Positions 1 through 7,328 of a DNA stretch of 55,338 nucleotides are shown piece after piece. Below the pieces are notes generated by a model. The model was not told the origin of the DNA and did no database searches. It was given only the letters and a program-made list of their open reading frames with translations. Numbering within the stretch: position 1 is the stretch's first letter; every line of letters begins with the position of its first letter. The position numbers were made by a program, and so were the translations under genes. Location of the stretch: positions 1 to 55,338 of the forward strand of contig NZ_QETH01000026.1 of assembly GCF_003105115.1 (NCBI RefSeq). Direction: 5' to 3'. Source of the stretch: Flavobacterium sp. HTF. Its GTDB lineage: Bacteria; Bacteroidota; Bacteroidia; Flavobacteriales; Flavobacteriaceae.

Positions 1-1
1 G

Positions 2-970
2 ATGCTGCTTGACGAAATGAAAAAAGTGGAGCAAAATGCAAAAATTAAAGACGATAATTTCTATAAAGGATATTTAAACAATATAGTGCAATTAGATGCA
101 GACAATTTTTTAATCCAGTTTTCTTATATAGGAATCAAAGAAAATACTCCGGTCCTGGCTGCAACTTTTGAGGTTATAGCGAAACAAAAAGATCATAAAT
201 TCTTTTTTTCATCTCCCCTAAAACGAAATACTATTGCATGGCAAAGTAAAAAAATCGGAAACTGCACTTTTCATTATAAAAATAAATTAAATAACAAAGT
301 AGCAGCTGAATATGTAAAAACAGTAACTCTTCTGGATAAAAAACTGAATATAACTAACGCACAAATAGAATGGTATGGCTGCAGTGATTTTTCTGATATT
401 ATACAAAATATTGGAGTTGATTATAAATTAGATTATAACGGAAAAAGCTCAAGTACTTTTAGTGCAAACGAAAATAATACCTTATTAATAGTGAGTGGCA
501 ATGGCGACCAAAGCTTTAATAGTTTTGATCCTCACGATTTATGGCATGACAGATTACGTTTTGCTTATTCCAGAGATGTAATCAACAAACCGGTTGACGA
601 AGGCTGCGCTTATCTTTATGGCGGAAGCTGGGGAATATCATGGGAACAAATTTTAAAGACATTTAAAGAAAAAGTAGCTTCTAATCCAAAAACAGACTGG
701 CTGGCTCTGGCAGTTTATGAAACACCTCAATTAAATTTTGGAGAAAGCAAGGAAAAACACTTAATGGCTGATTATGTTGTAAATGCATTACTGGTCGAAA
801 AAATTGAAAAAGAAAAAGGGTTTTCTGCTGTGATTGAATTTATATGCTGCGGAAAAAACAAAAAAGGAGGTAATGACAATTATTTTACTGTACTGGAAAA
901 ATTAACAGGGATTAGCAAAAGTAATTTTAATACCAAAATTTGGGAGCTGATTAAAGAAAGTAAAGCATAA
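2..970 (+). CDS. Hypothetical protein with degenerate gluzincin-like HDxxH...E site (probably 5'-partial)
   Basis: The reading frame is open from the window edge, so the first ATG (position 2) may be internal and the true start may lie outside. The 322 visible residues have no membrane segment. H178-D-L-W-H182 followed by E200 in a DEGxAY context resembles the zinc site of gluzincin (peptidase MA-like) proteins, with Asp in place of the usual catalytic Glu. I recall similar HDxxH...EEGxAY proteins in Flavobacteriia and Sphingobacteriia, but no characterised member. One base separates its stop from the ABC exporter start, so the genes are probably co-transcribed. A role in maturing or handling an exported peptide is inference from position only. 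Catalytic activity is uncertain because of the Glu-to-Asp change. Confidence 0.6.
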   Translation: MLLDEMKKVEQNAKIKDDNFYKGYLNNIVQLDADNFLIQFSYIGIKENTPVLAATFEVIAKQKDHKFFFSSPLKRNTIAWQSKKIGNCTFHYKNKLNNKVAAEYVKTVTLLDKKLNITNAQIEWYGCSDFSDIIQNIGVDYKLDYNGKSSSTFSANENNTLLIVSGNGDQSFNSFDPHDLWHDRLRFAYSRDVINKPVDEGCAYLYGGSWGISWEQILKTFKEKVASNPKTDWLALAVYETPQLNFGESKEKHLMADYVVNALLVEKIEKEKGFSAVIEFICCGKNKKGGNDNYFTVLEKLTGISKSNFNTKIWELIKESKA

Positions 971-971
971 A

Positions 972-3164
972 ATGGTTAAAAAAAATTTCCCGTATTTTAG
1001 ACAATTGGACTACAGAGATTGTGGTCCGACTTGTTTAAGGATGATCGCCAAGTATTACGGTAAAACTTTTTCGAGAGAATTTCTAAGGGACAAAGCAGGT
1101 ATAACCAGAATTGGTGTTACAATGGCCGGAATTGCCGAAGCCGCCGAAGCCATAGAAATGCGTACTCTCGGAATGCGAATCTCATTAGAAAGTCTGATAG
1201 AAGAAGCTCCAACACCATTCATTGTGCCATGGCGCCAGAAACACTTTGTTGTCGTATACAAAACATCCAAAACAAAAATCTGGCTTGCAGACCCGGCTCA
1301 GGGATTATTAACGTATTCGCATCAGGAATTTCTGGATGCATGGACAGATACCATTGATAAAACCGGATTTGTACTGATACTCGAACCCAATACAAATTTT
1401 AATGAGCAGGAAGATGAGAAAGAAACTGAAAAAGGATTTTCTTTTTTATACCCCTATTTTAAGCCTTATAAAAAGCTAATTTATCAGATCTTTATTGGTT
1501 TACTCGTAGCCACTATTATTCAGTTCATACTGCCTTTTTTAATGCAGTCCATAGTTGATATAGGGGTTAATAATCAGGATATGCCATTTATCTACCTGAT
1601 CCTTGTTGCGCAGCTGGTCCTTATTTTATCACAAACATTAGTCAGTGTTTTTAGGGAATGGATTCTGATACATATTACAAGCAGGTTTAATATAAAAATG
1701 ATTTCAGATTTTTTATATAAAATGATGAAATTACCGGTAAACTATTTCGAAACCCGAAATGCCGGAGAACATTTGCAGCGTATTACAGACCATACGCGTA
1801 TTCAGAATTTTATATCCTCGTCGAGTCTGAATATGGTTTTTTCGATGGTGACTTTTTTGATATTTAATGCAATTCTGGCTTATTACGACTTTGCCATTTT
1901 TCTTGTATTTATAATCGGAGCCATTTTGTATGTTGGATGGACATTTTTCTTTTTGAAAAAAAGAGCAGAATTAGATTTCAAAAGATTTGATCAGTTATCA
2001 CAAAATCAGACGTCATTAATTCAGATTATAAATGGAGTCAAGGAAATCAAAATAAACAATTCGCAGAGAAAAAACCGCTGGAAATGGGAGTTCAATCAGA
2101 TCAGTTTATTTAAAACTTCCCTGAGTACCTTAAAACTAGCCCAATACCAGACCATTGGAGCAAATTTTATCAATGAGTTAAAGAATATAATAATTACTTT
2201 TCTTTCGGCTAAGGCAGTTGTCGATGGTAATCTTACACTCGGTATGATGACCTCTATACAGTTTATTGTCGGACAGCTTAATATGCCATTAAGTAATTTT
2301 GTCCTTTTTATACAATCGTGGCAGGATGCAAAAATAAGCCTTGAGCGTTTATCACAGGTTCATCTAAAAGCAGATGAAGATGCAGATGCGGCGCACAAAT
2401 CAAAAGAACTGCCAAATGATAAATCAATTGTTTTAAAAGATTTATCTTTTCGCTATGGCGGAAAATCTTCACCATTAATCCTGAAGAATATCACCTGTGT
2501 TATTCCCCAGGGAAAAACCACGGCAATAGTGGGGGCCAGCGGAAGCGGCAAAACTACCTTAATGAAATTGCTGTTACGATTTTATGATCCTGTCGGAGGA
2601 AGTATAAATATTGGCGCAATAGATCTGAAAGACATCAACAATGATTTCTGGCGTTTAAATTGTGGCGCCGTTATGCAGGATACTTTTATGTTTAATGATA
2701 CCATTGCAGGGAATATTTCAGAATCGGAGCAAAACGAAATTATCGACAGAGAAAAATTAAACAATGCTGCATTTGTGGCCAATATAGAAGATTTTATTGA
2801 ACGATTGCCTAATAAATATAATACAGAATTAGGAACATCGGGAATACGACTCAGTGGAGGCCAGGAACAGCGTATCATGATTGCTAGGGCAGTTTATAAA
2901 GATCCTTTTTACTTATTTTTTGATGAAGCCACCAGTGCTCTTGATGCCAATAATGAGAAGGTAATCATGGAAAACCTGAATAACTTTATTTCGGGTAAAA
3001 CTGCCATTATTGTGGCACACAGACTGAGTACAGTAAAAAATGCAGATAATATTATTGTACTTGAAAACGGAGAAATTGTAGAACAGGGTAATCATAGTGA
3101 TCTGACCAGACTGAAAGGTAAATATTATGCATTGGTCAAAAATCAATTAGAACTAGGAAATTAA
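972..3164 (+). CDS. C39-peptidase-containing ABC transporter (bacteriocin/peptide exporter)
   Basis: This 730-aa inner-membrane protein has the three-part architecture of peptidase-containing ABC transporters. An N-terminal C39 peptidase (about residues 1-135) has Cys17 in a DCGPTC motif, His91 and Asp107 as its likely triad. A transmembrane domain follows (about 160-450). The C-terminal nucleotide-binding domain has Walker A GASGSGKT (about 520-528), signature LSGGQ (about 627) and Walker B LFFDEATSALD (about 648-658), then a switch His in VAHRLS. The family cleaves double-glycine leader peptides and exports the mature peptide using ATP. The HlyD adaptor starts directly after its stop (TAAATG), which indicates one operon. 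The substrate is not in the window and is probably encoded upstream. Confidence 0.93.
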   Translation: MVKKNFPYFRQLDYRDCGPTCLRMIAKYYGKTFSREFLRDKAGITRIGVTMAGIAEAAEAIEMRTLGMRISLESLIEEAPTPFIVPWRQKHFVVVYKTSKTKIWLADPAQGLLTYSHQEFLDAWTDTIDKTGFVLILEPNTNFNEQEDEKETEKGFSFLYPYFKPYKKLIYQIFIGLLVATIIQFILPFLMQSIVDIGVNNQDMPFIYLILVAQLVLILSQTLVSVFREWILIHITSRFNIKMISDFLYKMMKLPVNYFETRNAGEHLQRITDHTRIQNFISSSSLNMVFSMVTFLIFNAILAYYDFAIFLVFIIGAILYVGWTFFFLKKRAELDFKRFDQLSQNQTSLIQIINGVKEIKINNSQRKNRWKWEFNQISLFKTSLSTLKLAQYQTIGANFINELKNIIITFLSAKAVVDGNLTLGMMTSIQFIVGQLNMPLSNFVLFIQSWQDAKISLERLSQVHLKADEDADAAHKSKELPNDKSIVLKDLSFRYGGKSSPLILKNITCVIPQGKTTAIVGASGSGKTTLMKLLLRFYDPVGGSINIGAIDLKDINNDFWRLNCGAVMQDTFMFNDTIAGNISESEQNEIIDREKLNNAAFVANIEDFIERLPNKYNTELGTSGIRLSGGQEQRIMIARAVYKDPFYLFFDEATSALDANNEKVIMENLNNFISGKTAIIVAHRLSTVKNADNIIVLENGEIVEQGNHSDLTRLKGKYYALVKNQLELGN

Positions 3165-4451
3165 ATGGAAGCATTAAACGATGGTCTGAAAATATACAGC
3201 GAAGAGGTAAGGGATGTTTTATCTGACCCGCCAAAAGCAATCCAAAAATGGGGAAACACCATTTTGTTGTTGTTTATCATTATCTTATTTCTTATTTCCT
3301 GGTTTGTAAAATACCCGGATATAATTAATTCCCAAATCACGATCACTACCAATGTGCCGCCACAAAAACTTATTGTAAGGACATCCGGAAAAATCGATAA
3401 GATTTTGGTAAAAGACAGAACACAGGTAAAACAAAATACACCTCTTGCAGTTCTGGAAAATTCAGCAAAATACCAGGATGTTTTTCTGCTAAAAAGTATA
3501 GTAGATACTATTAATATAGAGAAAATTAAATTCCCTTTTGAAAAATTGAGCTATGTACAATTAGGAGATGTAGAAAGTGCTTTTGCAAATTTCAGGAAAG
3601 AATACATTGCAGATCAGCTTAATACTAAACTTCAGCCGTATCATGTAGAAGACAATGCGCAGAATTATGAGAATATCCAGCTCAAAGAAAGATTGAATTT
3701 GCTTATATCTCAAAAAGAGATCAATCAGAGAGAACTAGCCCTTCAGAAAAATGAACTGGACCGCTATGAGATTTTATTCCAAAAAGGAATCTATTCTTCT
3801 CAGGAAGTAGAACGACAAAGATTAACGTATCTGCAGGCACAAAAAGCATACAAAAACCTGCTTAGTACCATTTCGCAGTTAAAATCATCATTAAACGACC
3901 TGAACCGCAACAGTAAAACCACTCATATAAATGAAAGCAAAGAATTGATAAACCTGCAAAACAATAAAGTTCAGGCATTTTATCAATTAAAAAAAGCTAT
4001 AAAAGACTGGGAATTAAGTTATGTACTGCGGTCATCAATAGAGGGTAAAATTACGTTTTTGCAAATTTGGTCCGAAAATCAGTCTGTTGAGGCTGGGTCT
4101 ACGATTTTTGCAATAATTCCAAATAACGAAAATGGTTATATCGGAAAAGTGAGCGCTCCGGCCCTAAACTCCGGAAAAATAAAAATTGGACAAACCGTTA
4201 ACGTAAAACTAACCAATTTTCCTGACAGGGAATTTGGAATTATAAAAGGCAAAATCAAAGCAGTCTCACTGACTCCTGACACAGGAGGAAATTTATTAAT
4301 AGATGTTTCATTTCCTGACGGATTAAGGACATCGTACAAAAAAGATATTGCATTTCAGCAGGAAATGCAGGGCAGGTCTGATATTGTTACAGAAGATTTA
4401 CGACTGATACAACGTTTGCTTTATCAGTTTAGCGATGTTTTTAAGAGATAA
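3165..4451 (+). CDS. HlyD-family periplasmic adaptor of the peptide exporter
   Basis: The 428-aa protein has a short cytoplasmic N-terminus, one membrane helix (about residues 30-50), a first lipoyl/barrel half (QKLIVRTSGKIDKILVKD region), a long coiled-coil hairpin (about 160-270) and the returning lipoyl and beta-barrel parts (about 280-390). This is the membrane-fusion-protein plan of type I secretion and bacteriocin exporters. It bridges the ABC transporter to an outer-membrane TolC-like channel. No TolC gene follows; the next gene is a convergent regulator, so a channel must be encoded elsewhere. The start abuts the stop of the ABC gene, so translation is probably coupled. Confidence 0.9.
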   Translation: MEALNDGLKIYSEEVRDVLSDPPKAIQKWGNTILLLFIIILFLISWFVKYPDIINSQITITTNVPPQKLIVRTSGKIDKILVKDRTQVKQNTPLAVLENSAKYQDVFLLKSIVDTINIEKIKFPFEKLSYVQLGDVESAFANFRKEYIADQLNTKLQPYHVEDNAQNYENIQLKERLNLLISQKEINQRELALQKNELDRYEILFQKGIYSSQEVERQRLTYLQAQKAYKNLLSTISQLKSSLNDLNRNSKTTHINESKELINLQNNKVQAFYQLKKAIKDWELSYVLRSSIEGKITFLQIWSENQSVEAGSTIFAIIPNNENGYIGKVSAPALNSGKIKIGQTVNVKLTNFPDREFGIIKGKIKAVSLTPDTGGNLLIDVSFPDGLRTSYKKDIAFQQEMQGRSDIVTEDLRLIQRLLYQFSDVFKR

Positions 4452-4471
4452 TGACTATTGTTTTCTGATAT

Positions 4472-4684
4472 TTAAAACTTAAACAATTCCGCATAATCTA
4501 TTTCAAGCGCATTGCAGACTTTTTCAAGAGTTGATAGGGTTGCGTTCGCGTTTCCGTTTTCAAGCCTGGACATATTGCTCTTCTCAAAATTGCATTTGGA
4601 CGCCAAATCCTGTTGTGAAATATTTTTTTGTATTCTTATTTCCTGGATTCTTTTTCCAACTTTTTGTTGTAAGGTCTTTTCCAA
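4472..4684 (-). CDS. Small XRE/Cro-type transcriptional regulator
   Basis: A 70-aa protein that is almost entirely an HTH_3/XRE domain: helix 1 (VGKRIQEIRIQKN), recognition region SQQDLASKCNFEKSNMSRLE, then TLEKVCNALEID. There is no extra sensor domain. The only start that keeps helix 1 is a TTG at 4684-4682; an in-frame stop lies shortly upstream and no ATG is available. No Shine-Dalgarno sequence is visible, which is common in Bacteroidota. The start lies 4 nt from an inverted repeat (4689-4708) whose core recurs at 4738-4755, which suggests autoregulation and control of the divergent gene. It is convergent with the HlyD gene and shares only a 20-nt gap with it. Confidence 0.88.
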   Translation of the reverse strand: MEKTLQQKVGKRIQEIRIQKNISQQDLASKCNFEKSNMSRLENGNANATLSTLEKVCNALEIDYAELFKF

Positions 4685-4688
4685 TTTA

Positions 4689-4708
4689 AATTATCTTTTA
4701 TGATAATT
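4689..4708. promoter_or_regulatory. Candidate XRE operator O2 (inverted repeat)
   Basis: AATTATC-N6-GATAATT is an inverted repeat with 7-bp arms. It shares the core TTATCTTnTAnGATAA with the perfect palindrome at 4738-4755. Both sit between a small XRE regulator and a divergent gene, the usual place for such operators. Binding is inference. Confidence 0.5.
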
Positions 4709-4720
4709 CAAATTTTGTTC

Positions 4721-4728
4721 TATATTTG
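4721..4728 (+). promoter_or_regulatory. Candidate -7 promoter element TATATTTG
   Basis: TATATTTG matches the Bacteroidota TAnnTTTG element and points toward the 104-aa gene. No well-spaced TTG/TTTG -33 box was found. The palindrome at 4738-4755 would cover the start of transcription, a repressor-like arrangement. Confidence 0.4.
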
Positions 4729-4737
4729 TTAACTATG

Positions 4738-4755
4738 GTTATCTTATAAGATAAC
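4738..4755. promoter_or_regulatory. Candidate XRE operator O1 (perfect 18-bp palindrome)
   Basis: GTTATCTTATAAGATAAC reads identically on both strands. It shares its TTATCTT...GATAA core with the inverted repeat at 4689-4708. It lies 10 bp after a TAnnTTTG-type element, so a bound dimer would block transcription of the gene at 4793. Confidence 0.55.
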
Positions 4756-4792
4756 TTTATGAAATTAACTAAATACTTTTAAAATTAAGCAA

Positions 4793-5107
4793 ATGGATAT
4801 AAATCGCAAAGAACCGGCAATGCATTTATTGGAGTTAATCTGTAAAATGAAATATTTTACAAAACTAAAACCAGAAGATAAAAATGATAATTCATTTAAT
4901 ACAAACCTAAAAGTTTCAAGTTACATCGAATTAAATCAGATGATTACTTCTTTACTCAAAACAAGCATCAGTACATTGAGAAATAATACTTCTGAAAGTA
5001 AAATTGATGCAATGATTTTACTTGAAATTGCTTTACAGTTATTGCCAAATGATGAAATGGAATTACTGGATGAGTTGTATAATATGAGTGTTAATCGGGC
5101 AATTTGA
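4793..5107 (+). CDS. Hypothetical protein, 104 aa, divergent from XRE regulator
   Basis: I do not recognise this protein. It is soluble, with no signal peptide or membrane helix, and looks mostly helical (SYIELNQMITSLLKTSIS; a second helical half around SKIDAMILLEIALQLLP). It starts at ATG 4793 after a TAnnTTTG-like element and two operator-like repeats, so it is probably controlled by the neighbouring XRE protein. The next gene is convergent (eCIS ATPase), so it is a single-gene unit. A role as partner of the regulator is possible but unsupported. Confidence 0.6.
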   Translation: MDINRKEPAMHLLELICKMKYFTKLKPEDKNDNSFNTNLKVSSYIELNQMITSLLKTSISTLRNNTSESKIDAMILLEIALQLLPNDEMELLDELYNMSVNRAI

Positions 5108-5139
5108 AATAAGTCATAATTCAGGTGAATGGCTTTTAT

Positions 5140-5161
5140 TTGAATAAATGAAATTATTCAA
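5140..5161. terminator. AT-rich hairpin between convergent genes
   Basis: TTGAATAA-N6-TTATTCAA forms an 8-bp stem between the ends of the 104-aa gene and the eCIS ATPase gene. Its position fits a bidirectional terminator, but there is no clear U-run on either side. Confidence 0.3.
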
Positions 5162-5163
5162 TG

Positions 5164-6468
5164 TCACATCATTTTTCCTTCTTTGGCATATTCCTTCTTA
5201 ATTCCCTGAAGCAGATGATTAAGGTTAATGCTTTTATTCTGGTCTTCTAAAGTCCTAAGACAGGCATACTGAATGATGTTGACAATATTAGCACCCGTAA
5301 TATCGTATTTTTTTGAAAGCTCGTTGAGATTTACATCTTCTGCAATCTTAATTCCTTTGGGCAGGTTATTGTGCCATAATTTTAAGCGTTCGCCGTAAGA
5401 AGGAACTTCAAACTCAATAATAGACTGAAATCTTCGGGTAAAAGCCGTGTCAATATTGGTTTTAAAATTAGAAGCCAGAATAACCAATCCGGGATGATTT
5501 TCGATGCGCTGCAGCAAATACGAAACTTCCTGATTGGCATATTTATCGTGTGCATCCCTAACGTTGGTTCTTTTTCCGAAAACAGCATCGGCTTCATCAA
5601 AAAACAGAATCCAGTCTTTGTCTGTCGCTTTGTCAAAAAGAGAGGATAGGTTTTTTTCGGTTTCACCAATGTATTTCGAAATCACCATCGACAAATCAAT
5701 TCTATAAACATCTCTTTGGGTATATTTTCCTAAAAGTGAAGCCGTAAGCGTTTTTCCCGTTCCCGGTGCACCGTAAAACATAACCCTGAAACCGGGCTTT
5801 ATTTTGGCTTTCATATCCCATTCATGAAGTAAAATATCGTTGAACTTAAGCCACGTTTCTATTTCTTTAATTTGATTTAAAGTAGTAGAATTGAGCACCA
5901 GATCGTCCCAGTCTAATTGGGTTTCGATTAATTGAGCAGGGAAAATACTGCTAAGCTGCGGTTTCAGGATTTTTCCGGTAATAAATTTCTCGATATATTC
6001 ATCTTCCAAAATCAGTAAACCGCTTAGTTTGGGTTCGCCATTTGGAACAGACTCTATTTTGATGATCCTTTTTTGATAAAGAAAAGAATGATTGTGTAAG
6101 TAATCATAGAAAGAAAGCCTATTATCAAGATCATTTCCGGCAATTAAAAACTGGGCAGTTTCGCCGGTTGGTAAAATTCCACGATGATTTTTGGTTTTCA
6201 TTCCGCCAAATTCGGGCAATTCGCCGCCATTAGGCAAATATTCGGCAATAACCGAACTTAAAAAATCGGGTTTAACATGGGGAGCAAGAGCCAGTCCCAA
6301 TAAAAGAATCTCGATTTCTGTCAGGTTGTTTTCGATTATGAATTCATTGATAAAACCACCCGAATCAATTTGATTCAAAACAGGTTTTTCCATTGGGTTT
6401 TCGGCCTGAAAAAGATTGTCAAGCTGAAATACGAATTGGTTTTTCAGATAGGTGAATACATTTTCCAT
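5164..6468 (-). CDS. eCIS AAA+ ATPase (Afp15/Pvc15-like)
   Basis: A 434-aa AAA+ protein. An N-terminal, family-specific half (about residues 1-210) precedes the ATPase core with Walker A GAPGTGKT (about 230-237), Walker B ILFFDEADAVFG (about 287-298), and the sensor 1/arginine-finger region LVILASNFKTNIDTAFTRRF. This plan is that of the ATPase found in nearly all eCIS loci (Afp15), a cytoplasmic factor needed for assembly rather than part of the particle. It is the last gene of the minus-strand operon. Its start directly abuts the stop of the peptidoglycan-hydrolase gene, so the two are probably translated together. Confidence 0.88.
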   Translation of the reverse strand: MENVFTYLKNQFVFQLDNLFQAENPMEKPVLNQIDSGGFINEFIIENNLTEIEILLLGLALAPHVKPDFLSSVIAEYLPNGGELPEFGGMKTKNHRGILPTGETAQFLIAGNDLDNRLSFYDYLHNHSFLYQKRIIKIESVPNGEPKLSGLLILEDEYIEKFITGKILKPQLSSIFPAQLIETQLDWDDLVLNSTTLNQIKEIETWLKFNDILLHEWDMKAKIKPGFRVMFYGAPGTGKTLTASLLGKYTQRDVYRIDLSMVISKYIGETEKNLSSLFDKATDKDWILFFDEADAVFGKRTNVRDAHDKYANQEVSYLLQRIENHPGLVILASNFKTNIDTAFTRRFQSIIEFEVPSYGERLKLWHNNLPKGIKIAEDVNLNELSKKYDITGANIVNIIQYACLRTLEDQNKSINLNHLLQGIKKEYAKEGKMM

Positions 6469-7287
6469 TTATACTAGAGATTCGATTGAAAAAAAGTCAA
6501 TTTTAGATTGTTTAAAATTTCGGATCCTATTCAGGACCGCGTTTCCATTATGGGAACCGTCAGAATTAGTGTTGCCTTCAACTGTTTCAATGATATCACC
6601 ATGAACTGCCTTTACGATTCCGGTATGAAACCAGTCGTTTGTTGTTTTTTGAATTAGAAATACATCTCCGGGTTTTATCAAAGCCGGACTGGTTCTGGCA
6701 GTTTGAAAACGTGTTAGTATTTTTTTCTGAAGCCCGGTCGTGCCAACAGTATCGCAGCTGTACGTTAACGGCATCAGCGTTTTAAAGTTTTTTCCCTGAA
6801 CAGAAGCCGCCTGATCAATAATAGCCTGAACAAATCCCATACACCAAAACCAGTCACTTCCTTCGTGACCGTCCATATAACTTCGTACCCAGGGACCGGT
6901 ATTGCTCTGGCTGTTGATGACAAGTTCAAAAGGATGATTTTTTACATGATTCTGAGCCGTATTCAGGATTAATTCCCTCAAATTATTTCCGGCTACAGGA
7001 CTTGCAAAAGCCTTTTTAAGAGGAGAAACAAGTACATCAAATACGGCTTGATCTACTTTTCCGGTTTGGGAAAGGCCATTGACTTTTTGAAAATTAAGCA
7101 CAGCTTTTTCCGTTGCCGGTCCAAAATCGCCATCGATACCCGTTGCAGTTCCTGAATCAGGATTTTGCATAGCAAATAAATTAAGCCAGGACTGAATTTT
7201 TTCGATATCCTTTTTGTTATTATCGATACCTTTTCTTTGTTGTGTTGCTTTAATAAGCAGCTCTTTTTGATAGAATGTTTTTTGCAT
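6469..7287 (-). CDS. eCIS-associated peptidoglycan-binding/NlpC-P60- or CHAP-like hydrolase
   Basis: A 272-aa protein with a PG_binding_1 domain (about residues 22-92: IQSWLNLFA..., GIDGDFGPATEKAVLNFQ) joined to a papain-like cell-wall hydrolase domain. The probable catalytic Cys149 is in WFWCMGFVQ and His221 in WFHTGIV, followed by an ETVEGNTN strand. There is no signal peptide, so it cannot leave by Sec; release by lysis or packaging into the particle is more likely. It lies between the cargo genes and the ATPase. It could free particles by cell lysis, or be a fourth effector that attacks peptidoglycan. The domain calls are fairly firm; the role is inference. Confidence 0.75.
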   Translation of the reverse strand: MQKTFYQKELLIKATQQRKGIDNNKKDIEKIQSWLNLFAMQNPDSGTATGIDGDFGPATEKAVLNFQKVNGLSQTGKVDQAVFDVLVSPLKKAFASPVAGNNLRELILNTAQNHVKNHPFELVINSQSNTGPWVRSYMDGHEGSDWFWCMGFVQAIIDQAASVQGKNFKTLMPLTYSCDTVGTTGLQKKILTRFQTARTSPALIKPGDVFLIQKTTNDWFHTGIVKAVHGDIIETVEGNTNSDGSHNGNAVLNRIRNFKQSKIDFFSIESLV

Positions 7288-7328
7288 GATTACTATTTTT
7301 TAAGTTTATAAAAATTAGCTATAGAATG

